Of a stretch of DNA of 23,207 nucleotides, positions 9,801-17,254 are shown piece after piece. The notes under the pieces were generated by a model that was not told the DNA's origin, did not search any database, and saw only the letters and a program-made list of their open reading frames with translations. The translations under genes were made by a program, and so were the position numbers. Every line of letters starts with the position of its first letter. Position 1 is the first letter of the stretch. The stretch is taken from positions 1 to 23,207 of IMG/VR virus record IMGVR_UViG_3300049810_001563; one strand, 5' to 3'. This stretch comes from a virus.

Positions 9801-11946
9801 ATTAAATGCTCAAGTAAGAGAATTAGATGATCAAGGCATTATTCCTACAGAAGAAAATTATGCTAAAGCTGCCGAACAACAATTAGATATTTCTTATGAA
9901 GATATAATAACAAAAATTAATAATGGTGAATCTATTGATAAAATAGATGTTGCTGCTTTAACAATGGCTGTAGCAAATATTTCTAACGAAATAGATTTAT
10001 TACAAGATAAAATTGATGCAGGAATTAATGTTAAAGATAATGCTACTTTAAGAGATTTAAAAGAAAATGAAGCATTATCTATAAGAGAAGCTGCAGGAAA
10101 AGCATCTGCTGAAGTTGCTAGAACTTTACAAATGTTTAGTACAGTTATCGATAGAAATAGATATAGTAGAGATAATTTATTTAAAAAAGCAGAAAAAGTT
10201 AGATCAGAAGATATTACTGATGCTGAGTTTAAAAAAACAAAAGATGATCTTAGAGCAATAGCTAAAGAAATAAAAAAACAAGAAACACAAGCTGACGAAA
10301 TTAATGAAATGTCATCTTTAGAAAAAATTCTTTATGAAGTAGAAAATGCTGTAAGAATAATAAAAACAAAACCTACAAGTAAACGTGAAAAAAATTCTGC
10401 ATCAAGATTAATAAAAAGAAGGCAAGATAAAATATTTAATTTAATATCAGAAATTAATGGAGTGCTTCCTATATCTAAAAGAATTAAAAAAATTCAAATA
10501 GAAGATTCTTCTGGTTATTTAGCAATGATTCAAAGTTTACAAACAGAAGTATCTAAAATAAGAAAATCTAAAAAGTTAGATAAACGAATTAGTGATCTAC
10601 AAGAGGAATTATCTATTATAAGACAAATAAAAAAATTAAAAATTGAAATTAAAAAACGTAAAAATGTTAAACAAAATACTATTTTATTAGAAAAATTAAA
10701 TAAAAAAATTAAAAAACCTTCTAAAAGAAAACCTGAAACTGATCCACTTATTATTGAAAAACAAGCTACTGTAAGACGTTTAAAAAGAGAGGCTAATAGA
10801 CAAATAGAATTACTAAATACTCCTGATGGATTAGTTAGGGCAAGACAATATTGGGATACATTTAGAAGTTTAAAATTAACTTTTGATGTTGGTCATTTAT
10901 TTAGACAAGGCGGTTTTGTTATTAGCAATCCAAGACTAGCTTTTAGTAAAAATGGAATGACATTTTTTAAAGAATCATTTAGAGCATTTAATGAAGTCAA
11001 TGCTGATAGAGCAATGGCTACTATAGAATCTGACCCTGATTATCAAATGTTAATTGATGGTGGTTTAAGAATTGTTCAAGAAGGCGATGATTTTGGTCAA
11101 CGTGAAGAAATACTACAAAATAATCTTATTGAAAATAAAGTGTTTGATGGATTTGCTAGATCACAAGTAACAGGGACTAATTTAATTAGATTTTATGCTG
11201 CTAAAAGTTATTTAGAAAATATGCCAGACCCTAGTCCTGAAGAAGTAAAAGCAGTATGTAAAACAATAAATATTATGACTGGATATGGAAATGTTAAAGG
11301 ATTAAGTAAAGAAAATTATAGAATGGCAAATGTTATTTTAACATCTGCTAGATTTACTGCGTCAAGAATACAAGCTCCATTTCAATTATTAAGACCATCT
11401 GTTTTTAAAAATAAAGCATTACGAAATAGATTAATTCAAGATAGTTTGGCATTTTGGGGCTTAAGAATGGGATTAATGTTTGCTTTTGTTTTGTCTGTAG
11501 ATGATGAAGATAAAGTTTACATTGGTATGGATTATAAAAAATGGACTTTTGGAAGATTAGTTATTCGTTTAGATAATGGATACAGCAGAGTATATGACCC
11601 TTGGGCAGGAATACAAACTACTATAGATTTAGGATTAAGATTATTTGGCAGAAAAAGTCAAGGAACTTTTACTGAACTAGGTAATTTTCTTGATAAAAGA
11701 AAACATCCATCAGCAGGAGCTGTAAAAGCTATAGTCCTTGGAAAAGATTGGAGGGGTAAAGAATTTAGTAATGATCCTTTAACTTCTAGGGTTGAGGGAG
11801 CTTTAAGATCAATAACTCCTATTTCAGCAGAAGGGTTATTTGATTCTGTATATGAAGATTTAGGCGTTTTAGATGCAGTAACATCAGTAGCTACAGATGT
11901 AGTTGGTATTTCTAGTTTTTTAATAAAAACAAAAGATTTACCTTAA
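6847..11946 (+). CDS. Giant internal virion (ejection) protein with ADP-ribosyltransferase-like segment
   Basis: This 1,699-aa protein holds the T7 gp16 position. The start carries the short repeat-like motif NNIPDGTTKEQI (15-26) common in large phage ejection proteins. A membrane-like segment lies at about 237-262, and an acidic Pro/Glu/Thr linker at 538-573. Residues about 789-938 look like an ADP-ribosyltransferase of the polyvalent-protein type: VYQGRG 790-795, GEGQYYAF 811-818, SNYGDK 824-829 and GYNGFII 903-909. The expected late Glu is unclear, because the aligned strand reads QIVVYPE (930-936). A Lys-rich coiled coil spans about 1180-1310, and a conserved-looking C-terminal domain with a hydrophobic stretch (about 1532-1550) ends the protein. 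No lysozyme or transglycosylase motif was seen. The gene is strikingly AT-rich. Confidence 0.75.
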   Translation: MSFNVILPNGTTINNIPDGTTKEQIKLKAISSGLAVESDFDSSKLTNKKEPILKNILTKEDEEDLVAQSFYSSKLGTNAPLAVIEGQYKYEYGDNATVSYVNSQNQKPITIIDRFKPQNQPTPSESWTLFSQNFRQNNPLGVSVKRGVLTASQIGIKPLEERLKTVEESGGDFNKALEKDPQAAFLIATGISKGTISSDITKTLNINEEKLQKLAKTQEDITEKILSVPEKKRKSIGGMISTVASEIPSMGIYAIPVVGVAAGYTYNLARYYDSGFQEYYAAEISKGTDPQRASEIASNRAAGYASLFSVIGTAVDKVTLGVGKGIKPKPENIGKLFKKDTQLKILLDAQKPAVGEMFTEMGESFYLQIGTRDQINWNEVIENGAYGYLGGKLAGGTFGQINVLQQNRIKNAFIREGIDNKTAGEIVQAKNNKEAVDIFTKFFDKQVETLGQELKESQAAEKNALLESSILTLGDVNIIRKQYSNEELVEKIKSDPVFGETKETINLAQDVFLNGSEKSLDVLNTKIAEQFQSQEDVSITPEPEVTPTEEVVTEQVAEPETVAEPTVEPESELMKVIPSSLSIDKSGAAKFLDSNGKEILVDRDVNLLAFNAVTQAQKLLNSEQRSANFLGKQLIDNNLSLENAEYNNFIKAIVVKDGKNDFNKIENLVKNFDEKIVFIPRKKINKDGTYKLSDALIVEESLLDTVSLLKNESYIINNIPNNASGTLEVVVSGETVGKTDGSVGYYARNQKELAKPTPLAEPAIAEDEKIAMLEKQKKEMLYKRENVKTVYQGRGFTKDEIYTSTQTPAAGEGQYYAFTKNEASNYGDKITKSEIDISNLYQLDGNSFDVLLKELKENNPNLLPDIVNNDDRTNLSLSFRYREQLDQSPEIAQKLKELIISKGYNGFIIRGIQNELINPKSFRNLFGSNQIVVYPEATPVVELTPVDAEVNAERVASASEILLPNEIEETQPKRGQPKKIGLSKKLNAQVRELDDQGIIPTEENYAKAAEQQLDISYEDIITKINNGESIDKIDVAALTMAVANISNEIDLLQDKIDAGINVKDNATLRDLKENEALSIREAAGKASAEVARTLQMFSTVIDRNRYSRDNLFKKAEKVRSEDITDAEFKKTKDDLRAIAKEIKKQETQADEINEMSSLEKILYEVENAVRIIKTKPTSKREKNSASRLIKRRQDKIFNLISEINGVLPISKRIKKIQIEDSSGYLAMIQSLQTEVSKIRKSKKLDKRISDLQEELSIIRQIKKLKIEIKKRKNVKQNTILLEKLNKKIKKPSKRKPETDPLIIEKQATVRRLKREANRQIELLNTPDGLVRARQYWDTFRSLKLTFDVGHLFRQGGFVISNPRLAFSKNGMTFFKESFRAFNEVNADRAMATIESDPDYQMLIDGGLRIVQEGDDFGQREEILQNNLIENKVFDGFARSQVTGTNLIRFYAAKSYLENMPDPSPEEVKAVCKTINIMTGYGNVKGLSKENYRMANVILTSARFTASRIQAPFQLLRPSVFKNKALRNRLIQDSLAFWGLRMGLMFAFVLSVDDEDKVYIGMDYKKWTFGRLVIRLDNGYSRVYDPWAGIQTTIDLGLRLFGRKSQGTFTELGNFLDKRKHPSAGAVKAIVLGKDWRGKEFSNDPLTSRVEGALRSITPISAEGLFDSVYEDLGVLDAVTSVATDVVGISSFLIKTKDLP

Positions 11947-11954
11947 TAATTTTC

Positions 11955-11984
11955 TTGACATTAATATAAAGAGTTTAATATAAC
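11955..11984 (+). promoter_or_regulatory. Sigma70-like promoter before the tail fibre genes
   Basis: TTGACA at 11955-11960 and TATAAC at 11979-11984 are separated by 18 bases. They lie in the only gap between the giant virion gene (stop at 11946) and the tail fibre gene. This suggests that host RNA polymerase starts a second late transcript for the fibre genes. Base composition also changes abruptly at this point. Confidence 0.7.
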
Positions 11985-12002
11985 AACAAGCGAGGTTTGG
12001 TT

Positions 12003-13229
12003 ATGGCATTGTCTGGTACAACAAATAAAGTTAGTTTTTCCCCAGCAGCGGGAACAACATCTTTGACATCTAGTTTACCCTTTTTCGATACAGTTCTGGC
12101 TGGTGATTCGGGTACAACTAAGAAGTTTGGTGACATCAAGGTTGCCAGAGAAACATCTGCTGGTGTGATCACACAGCTTACTCCCACATCAGGCGTGGTC
12201 GGTGCTGATAACTTTAAGATCGCTGCAACCAATGGTGACCCGGCACAGGGTTGCACAGTAACAATCGCTAGTTCTACTGCTGGTGACAAGTACACAGTCG
12301 AGCGTGACGTTGCATACACTCAAGAGTACGACCTACAGGAAGGTGCAACCATCGACCCCACAGCGTTGAACAAAGCGTTTGACCGGGTTGTAGCACAGAA
12401 CCAACAGCAGAATGACGAGTTCAGTCGCTCAATTACATTCCCTGTAACTGATGCGGATACTGTCACATACAACGTGGACACATCTGCTACAGATCGTGCT
12501 GGTAAGATTTTAGGATTTGACTCCAATGGTAGCATAACAGAGCTTGCACAGATTCAAGGCTCTGCATCCGTTGATACTAGCCGTGGCTTGCAACTTGTTA
12601 ACAACCAAGTAGGCGTTAAGGATGATGGTATTACCAACTCTCTTATAGCTGATGATGCGGTAGATACAGCACAGATTGCTAATGACGCTGTTGAACAAGC
12701 CCAGATTGCAGACAATGCAGTAGGTACAGCACAGGTTAATAATAGTGCTATTACTTTAGCTAAAATGCAAAACATAAATAACCTGCGTGTATTAGGTAAC
12801 ACAAGTGGCTCTACTACAGCACCGCAACAAGTTACTGTTTTTGATGAAGATGATTTGGTTTCTGATGATGCAACTGCTCTTGCTACACAGCAATCAATTA
12901 AAGCGTATGTAGATAGTCAAATAGCTAGTTTAATTTCAGGTTTTGCAACAGATGGAACTGGCTCTGGAACACGCACATCTAATGGTAAAATTTTAACTTT
13001 AACTACAGGAACAGATACATTAATTATTAAAACTTTTAACGCAACATCAAGTATAGATAATACTGAAAGCTTTACATTCCCAACTGCATTTCCAAATAAT
13101 TGTTTTGCAGTTACTTATGGAGGAATGTCAGGGAATACAACTAATTTAACTACAAGTGGATTTGATTTTAATAGACTTGATGATTTTGGCGGTGTTTTTA
13201 CAACCACTTGTATAGCAATAGGGAATTAA
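12003..13229 (+). CDS. Tail fibre protein with T7-type N-terminal domain
   Basis: Starting at ATG 12003 this encodes 408 aa. That start has GCGAGG 7 bases upstream; a TTG two codons earlier is in frame but lies too close to the ribosome site. Residues about 90-145 match the T7 gp17 N-terminal anchor in style: YTQEYDLQEGATIDP, then a helix ALNKAFDRVVAQNQQQ and a Ser-Arg-Ser. Three imperfect 10-residue repeats, (D/N)(D/N)AVxxAQ(I/V)x, occupy about 217-246 and predict a repetitive fibre shaft. The ATALATQQSIKAYVDSQI helix (about 296-313) is typical of fibre trimer regions. A beta-rich C-terminus (from about 318) probably forms the tip. The protein would attach to the tail and contribute to host recognition. 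Confidence 0.85.
   Translation: MALSGTTNKVSFSPAAGTTSLTSSLPFFDTVLAGDSGTTKKFGDIKVARETSAGVITQLTPTSGVVGADNFKIAATNGDPAQGCTVTIASSTAGDKYTVERDVAYTQEYDLQEGATIDPTALNKAFDRVVAQNQQQNDEFSRSITFPVTDADTVTYNVDTSATDRAGKILGFDSNGSITELAQIQGSASVDTSRGLQLVNNQVGVKDDGITNSLIADDAVDTAQIANDAVEQAQIADNAVGTAQVNNSAITLAKMQNINNLRVLGNTSGSTTAPQQVTVFDEDDLVSDDATALATQQSIKAYVDSQIASLISGFATDGTGSGTRTSNGKILTLTTGTDTLIIKTFNATSSIDNTESFTFPTAFPNNCFAVTYGGMSGNTTNLTTSGFDFNRLDDFGGVFTTTCIAIGN
12651..12740 (+). repeat. Three degenerate 30-bp repeats in the tail fibre shaft
   Basis: Units at 12651-12680, 12681-12710 and 12711-12740 each encode a 10-residue motif of the form (D/N)(D/N)AVxxAQ(I/V)x. A fourth, more diverged copy follows. The amino acid pattern is better preserved than the DNA, so this is a structural protein repeat rather than a recent DNA duplication. 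Confidence 0.75.
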
Positions 13230-13252
13230 CATAAAGGTAAGGTAGGTAAAGT

Positions 13253-13582
13253 ATGATAGATATAATGTTAGCACAAGACAGATACAATAATAATATGCAG
13301 TATGCACATTTGAATGCATCACAAGCACAAAACTTAGCAGCTGCATCTACAACTGTATGGGATTCAGGTAGCGATCGTCACGTTGTAATCACACCAACAG
13401 CAGCAGATGCGTATGTATCAGTAACACCTAATGGGACATCTACTGTTCCTGATGGGACTGGGACTGGATACACGCTCGGCAAGCTGATTACATTTGGGAG
13501 TTCTTACACTACTATTGTTCGTGCAGGTGAGCGTATTGCTACCTCTGCGATAATTAATGTGGTGTCAATCGGAGAAGTGTAA
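13253..13582 (+). CDS. Small virion-associated protein, possibly fibre or tail accessory
   Basis: This 109-aa protein has a helical N-terminus rich in Asn and Gln (to about 32), then a beta-rich region with Thr, Val and Gly. It is soluble, with no signal or membrane segment. Ribosome-site options upstream of ATG 13253 are AAGGTAAGG-type; a second ATG at 13265 is possible. It sits between the tail fibre and the LamG protein and joins the latter by a TAATG overlap, so a tail or decoration role is likely. I do not recognise the family. Confidence 0.7.
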   Translation: MIDIMLAQDRYNNNMQYAHLNASQAQNLAAASTTVWDSGSDRHVVITPTAADAYVSVTPNGTSTVPDGTGTGYTLGKLITFGSSYTTIVRAGERIATSAIINVVSIGEV

Positions 13583-15726
13583 TGAACTTTGGTTCGTTTG
13601 GAGCGGGCTTCGGTTCATTCGGTGCTGGTGTTGGAGGGTTGTTGCCTTCCTTCACCAACATAACGTCTTGGCTTAAAGCACCTACGGCAGATGGCAAAAC
13701 GCTTGCAAACAGCAAGGGTACGGATGCCACGCTTACTGGTATTAACTGCCTTGATTTTGATGGCTCCGGAGATAGAGTAGAAGTTGACTCAGCGGGTGGA
13801 GTAGATTTAACAACAGATGCTGCAAATAATTTGGGCTCTTGTGTCATTACAGCAACCTTTCTACAGGATTTAGCGGGAACACAAGTTATTCACTCAGTTG
13901 GCAATTCAAGTTATAGGTTATTTACGCAAAATAATTTTTTAAAGGTAAACGCTGTTGCAACGGAATTATTTGCTATAGAGTTAAATAAAGTTTATCGAAG
14001 CACAATAACTTATGCTGCAAACGGTGGTGTAACAAATTTTGTTTTAGAAAATTTAACAGATGGAACAACACAAACAGACTCAACTACAAGAAATGCAGGT
14101 GCTCACGGAGGGGCTAATGGATTTCAAATCGGTGCTAGGGGAACTGGATTAGTTTGGAGAGGTAAAATATCTAATGTTTCTGTATCTAATTCTTCTGTAG
14201 GTGCAAACCTTCATTTACCATTAGTAGAAGGCTCTGGCTCTGTAGCTTATGATGTAAGCGGTAATGGAGCTAATGGCAATATAGTCGGGGCAACTTGGGC
14301 TACGCTTGATGGCATTGAGTCTTGGAATCACCAGTATGGATTTACACCTGCTGTCCGTAGTACTGCTAATGATGGTTCGGTAGATACAGGTATTAGAATT
14401 GACTCAGCTAACATTGTTTTAAAAGCAAGGTTTTTATGGCGGGGCGACAACCAAGATTATTTATTTGGGATTTACAACGCAACTGCGTCTCAAAGATTTT
14501 TGTTTTATCAAAACAACACTCAAATGAGGCTTGTTACACCAAATGGTGGACACGATTTAGCAACGACAGCTAGTATACAAGATAAATTTGTAGACCTTGA
14601 AATTACTTCTACTTCCGCTACATTGAATGGAACGACAACATCTATTGATTTAACTGGTGTAAGTCAAACTGCTGACTTGCGTATATTTAGTAATAATGTT
14701 GGAACAGCTAATGCTGATTGTGACATCCAAAGTTTTAGTATTGTTAAAGATGGAACACTAGTTATTGATTATGTTTCCGCTCAAGCAGGTAAGTTTTACG
14801 ATAGAGTTTCTAATAGTCTTGTTTCTGGTACAGGAACATTGGTTACTAATAACATCCCCGCACTCAACACCAAGACTACACAGGTTGCTACCTTTGATGG
14901 TGCGGCTGACCACATTGATTTAGCATCTGGATTTACACTCGGTACATCTTGGGAGTTTGAAACAACATTAGCTACCTCTAGTTCGGGAACTGGTGATGGC
15001 AGACCATTCGGTATGGTGGAAGGTAACGATATTTTTCAATTTAAGACTGTTGTTGGTGAATCGATTGATGTAACTCTTAGAGATAGTAACAATAACTTAA
15101 TTGTTCAAACTATAACGCCAACAGATAGGTCAGATTTTAATACATATAAAGTAGTTAGAGATGGGAATACAGTTAATTATTATATTAATGATTCTTCTGT
15201 AGCGACTCAAGATGCTTCTAGCTTAGGTAACATAGTTATAGCTAATCCGATTATAGGTGCAAGAAGTGGTGACTCTGAATTTTTTAATGGTCAATTTAAA
15301 ACTTGGAAGCTAACTATATCAGGTTCTGTTGCAGTCGAGTATGACTTTCAAAGCGACATTGGTACAACTACAGTACAGGACTTGTCTGCTAATAACAATG
15401 ACGGCACAGTTACAGTAGGCTCTGGTGGTACAGCAACCTTCTGGGGTACTCGTGTAGCAGACACAGCAGGTTCGCTTGTGAGTGCAGACTATGCTACAGG
15501 TAACCTAACTATTAGCAACCCCGGAGGGTTCGTTCACAACGGCTCTGAGTGCGGTGTAGCTATGGTTACTAACAGTTTAACCTCAGCACAGTTGTTTGCT
15601 ATCAACAATGCAACTGCAACAGAAACATTTGTTCGTAAAGACAATGGCAACATTGTTCAGATACTAGACTACTCTAGTGCATTAACAGGTGATGATTTAA
15701 CAAGGACTAGAAGTTATGTTGGATGA
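13582..15726 (+). CDS. LamG / concanavalin-like tail protein, likely receptor binding
   Basis: This 714-aa protein contains about three jelly-roll segments of the concanavalin/LamG type. The first (about 50-245) ends in the typical signature LPLVEGSGSVAYDVSGNG, the second spans about 255-420 and the third about 435-615 (VEYDFQSD, then DLSANNNDGT). Such domains bind carbohydrates and occur in phage tail fibres and spikes. The first 20 residues hold an exact tandem heptapeptide FGSFGAG (3-9 and 10-16), perhaps a flexible attachment tag. The C-terminus (about 640-714) is separate and beta-rich. The gene starts in a TAATG overlap and its last 11 bases overlap the next gene. The molecule is probably exposed on the virion and recognises surface glycans. 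Confidence 0.75.
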   Translation: MNFGSFGAGFGSFGAGVGGLLPSFTNITSWLKAPTADGKTLANSKGTDATLTGINCLDFDGSGDRVEVDSAGGVDLTTDAANNLGSCVITATFLQDLAGTQVIHSVGNSSYRLFTQNNFLKVNAVATELFAIELNKVYRSTITYAANGGVTNFVLENLTDGTTQTDSTTRNAGAHGGANGFQIGARGTGLVWRGKISNVSVSNSSVGANLHLPLVEGSGSVAYDVSGNGANGNIVGATWATLDGIESWNHQYGFTPAVRSTANDGSVDTGIRIDSANIVLKARFLWRGDNQDYLFGIYNATASQRFLFYQNNTQMRLVTPNGGHDLATTASIQDKFVDLEITSTSATLNGTTTSIDLTGVSQTADLRIFSNNVGTANADCDIQSFSIVKDGTLVIDYVSAQAGKFYDRVSNSLVSGTGTLVTNNIPALNTKTTQVATFDGAADHIDLASGFTLGTSWEFETTLATSSSGTGDGRPFGMVEGNDIFQFKTVVGESIDVTLRDSNNNLIVQTITPTDRSDFNTYKVVRDGNTVNYYINDSSVATQDASSLGNIVIANPIIGARSGDSEFFNGQFKTWKLTISGSVAVEYDFQSDIGTTTVQDLSANNNDGTVTVGSGGTATFWGTRVADTAGSLVSADYATGNLTISNPGGFVHNGSECGVAMVTNSLTSAQLFAINNATATETFVRKDNGNIVQILDYSSALTGDDLTRTRSYVG

Positions 15727-16123
15727 AGAAGTAGTTGAGCCACACAAGTACGATAAGTTTCTCCACACCAATGGGGTAGCTTACGCATTCCTAGAAGTAC
15801 CAGTAGATTTTCTCAATCAACAAATGCCTGACTATGCTAACTGGGCTGTAGAAGAAGTTGATGAGGAAGGCAACCCAACTGAGTACAAGACACTAGGTGA
15901 GTACACGATAGGTCAGGTTCTATCGATAGACGGCACTACAGTTGTTATTACACTTGCGGCAATGCAAGCGGCAACCTACCGCACACCCGCTATAACTTAT
16001 GATGATATGCAGGATTGGGAAGACTGGCTCGGATTACACGGATATACTATTGACGACTGGTTAACTATAGCAGAGCGAAACACTTTACTAGCTAGCGAGG
16101 CTTACGGATTAGGGGATGAGTGA
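15716..16123 (+). CDS. Uncharacterised acidic protein in the tail operon
   Basis: This 135-aa protein is acidic and soluble, with many Asp, Glu and Trp residues in the second half (YDDMQDWEDWLGLHGYTIDDW, about 105-125). It starts inside the end of the LamG gene (11-base overlap) and ends 8 bases into the next gene, so it is translated as part of the tail block. A role as a tail assembly factor or fibre chaperone would fit the position, since such small acidic proteins often follow fibre genes. There is no motif to prove it. Confidence 0.65.
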   Translation: MLDEEVVEPHKYDKFLHTNGVAYAFLEVPVDFLNQQMPDYANWAVEEVDEEGNPTEYKTLGEYTIGQVLSIDGTTVVITLAAMQAATYRTPAITYDDMQDWEDWLGLHGYTIDDWLTIAERNTLLASEAYGLGDE

Positions 16124-16640
16124 ATATTTTTCAGATGGTGAAGAAGTTATTATCAAAGGCACGATCACTAGGTCGGGTGCTAAGGGAGATGTTTATAGCT
16201 CTGATGAAAGCACTAGCAAGTCTTTCGATGTTCGTGACCACATTGCCACCGAATCGATAGCTAGGGAAACAGTAGTACAGTCTGTGGTAGCACAGGCTCA
16301 GAGTATAGGAATGAGTGGCTGTATAGCTATGAGTAGTGGAGTCTACTTCCAAGCTGATGCGGTCGCTGATAATTGGGTTGAGGCAGTCGAGGTTGCACAG
16401 CCATTGGTGAATGAGTTGGTGGAGACGGGTACTATTACACCACCGATAGGAAGTAAGTATGAAGGTGTGGCTATACCAACCACCACATCTTTCTTGGGAG
16501 TTAAGGTTGGCAAAGAAAGACAAATGCAGAAAGCATACGAAGCACTAACGCCTGAACAGAAAGAAGCAAGAGATGTCATTAAGCAATCCGTTCAAACACC
16601 AGACGCACGAGCCGAAGAAAGAGAAGCCAGCTCAATATGA
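16116..16640 (+). CDS. Uncharacterised protein in the tail operon
   Basis: This 174-aa protein shows a beta-rich N-terminal third (EEVIIKGTITRSG), a central helical part with small residues, and a strongly charged C-terminus (EREASSI). No signal peptide or membrane segment is seen. The start overlaps the previous gene by 8 bases. The stop TGA lies in an ATGA overlap with a small membrane ORF at 16637, and its last 68 bases also overlap the PEP-CTERM-like ORF. I do not recognise the family. The position suggests a tail or late accessory function. Confidence 0.65.
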   Translation: MSEYFSDGEEVIIKGTITRSGAKGDVYSSDESTSKSFDVRDHIATESIARETVVQSVVAQAQSIGMSGCIAMSSGVYFQADAVADNWVEAVEVAQPLVNELVETGTITPPIGSKYEGVAIPTTTSFLGVKVGKERQMQKAYEALTPEQKEARDVIKQSVQTPDARAEEREASSI

Positions 16641-16878
16641 TTTATTTAAAGATTATTTTAGAGGCGATAAAGGAAAACCTGATTGTGATTGGGATTGGGA
16701 TTCTTGGTATCCTGTCAATGGTAACTATGTTTTTACCAAAGGGAAGCAAGGTAAGGAAGTTTTTAAATTTTTTAACAAAGAAGTAACAGATTGCAATGTG
16801 CCTGAACCCGCTAGTATTAGCTTTGTTCTACTAGCATCCGTCACATTATTATTTATAAAGAGAAAGTTTGCATTATGA
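16573..16878 (+). CDS. Small protein with C-terminal PEP-CTERM-like sorting signal
   Basis: This 101-aa ORF ends in a tripartite tail seen in exosortase substrates: V-P-E-P-A at 76-80, a hydrophobic helix at about 81-95, and a basic cluster KRK at 96-98 near the very C-terminus. The middle is rich in Asp and Trp (DCDWDWDSW, 37-45). There is no N-terminal signal peptide, which real PEP-CTERM substrates have. So either the start is wrong, the N-terminus comes from another frame (see the nested ORF), or the tail serves only as a membrane anchor. Third codon positions are rich in A/T like its neighbours, supporting this frame. The stop overlaps the next ATG (ATGA at 16875). The 5' start codon is the weakest part of the model. 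Confidence 0.6.
   Translation: MSLSNPFKHQTHEPKKEKPAQYDLFKDYFRGDKGKPDCDWDWDSWYPVNGNYVFTKGKQGKEVFKFFNKEVTDCNVPEPASISFVLLASVTLLFIKRKFAL
16637..16786 (+). CDS. Nested 49-aa membrane ORF inside the PEP-CTERM-like gene
   Basis: In another frame, an ORF starts with the ATGA overlap at the end of the 174-aa gene, the same coupling used by most genes that follow. It encodes 49 residues: a short amphipathic start, one hydrophobic helix (about 15-33, rich in Ile, Leu and Gly), then a basic tail (KGSKVRKFL). Small holin-like or spanin-like proteins can look like this. Against it, third positions are G-rich, unlike neighbouring genes. The heptamer TTTAAAT at 16762-16768 is in the correct phase for a -1 shift into the PEP-CTERM frame, which would make a two-helix product of about 80 aa. 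Confidence 0.35.
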   Translation: MIYLKIILEAIKENLIVIGIGILGILSMVTMFLPKGSKVRKFLNFLTKK

Positions 16879-17075
16879 AACAAGACGGACAGTTTAGCAT
16901 AAGAGAGAAAGAGTGGGTGGAGACTGCATCTAAATATATAGAAAGCAAGCACCTTCCCATCTTGGGTCAGATACTAAAGATTGTAGATACAACCTCTTTG
17001 ATGATTGGTCGTGCGTTGTTTGTAGGGATAGTTCTGGCGGGCATAGCATTGTTGAGTGGAAAATTACTTAAATGA
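16875..17075 (+). CDS. Small one-helix membrane protein
   Basis: This 66-aa protein has a charged N-terminal half and one hydrophobic segment at about 41-61 (SLMIGRALFVGIVLAGIALL), followed by a basic end SGKLLK. It begins at the ATGA that closes the PEP-CTERM-like gene and ends in an ATGA with the next gene. A single membrane helix and the location after the tail genes make a lysis-related role (holin or spanin component) possible, but no family is recognised. Confidence 0.65.
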   Translation: MKQDGQFSIREKEWVETASKYIESKHLPILGQILKIVDTTSLMIGRALFVGIVLAGIALLSGKLLK

Positions 17076-17254
17076 AGAAGAAGTACACATCTAAAGTTAA
17101 TCAGGCTGGCAACTATACCAAGCCTACAATGCGTAAGCGTATGTTCCAAGCTATCAAGGCAGGAGGCAAAGGTGGTAGACCCGGACAATGGTCAGCTCGT
17201 AAGGCACAGTTATTAGCTATGAGATATAAGAAAGCAGGAGGAGGGTATCGATGA
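17072..17254 (+). CDS. Small basic protein with GGRPGQWSARKAQ motif
   Basis: This 60-aa, very basic protein has an N-terminal Lys-rich stretch and the block KGGRPGQWSARKAQLLAMRYK (about 33-53), which I remember from small proteins of marine phages and large algal viruses. The end is GGGYR. It is joined by ATGA overlaps on both sides. The net positive charge suggests contact with nucleic acid, for example as a packaged DNA-binding protein, but this is inference. Confidence 0.7.
   Translation: MKKKYTSKVNQAGNYTKPTMRKRMFQAIKAGGKGGRPGQWSARKAQLLAMRYKKAGGGYR

Noticed and set aside
6847-11946. Lytic transglycosylase domain in the giant virion protein
   Set aside because: Expected from the T7 gp16 analogy, but no Glu-Ser type catalytic motif could be found by eye.
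11997-12002. TTG start of the tail fibre gene
   Set aside because: It lies only one base after the ribosome site; ATG 12003 has proper spacing.
16131-16523. Minus-strand 130-codon frame opposite the 174-aa gene
   Set aside because: Translation is rich in Ser, His, Tyr and Cys without domain-like pattern, and its strand disagrees with the whole operon.
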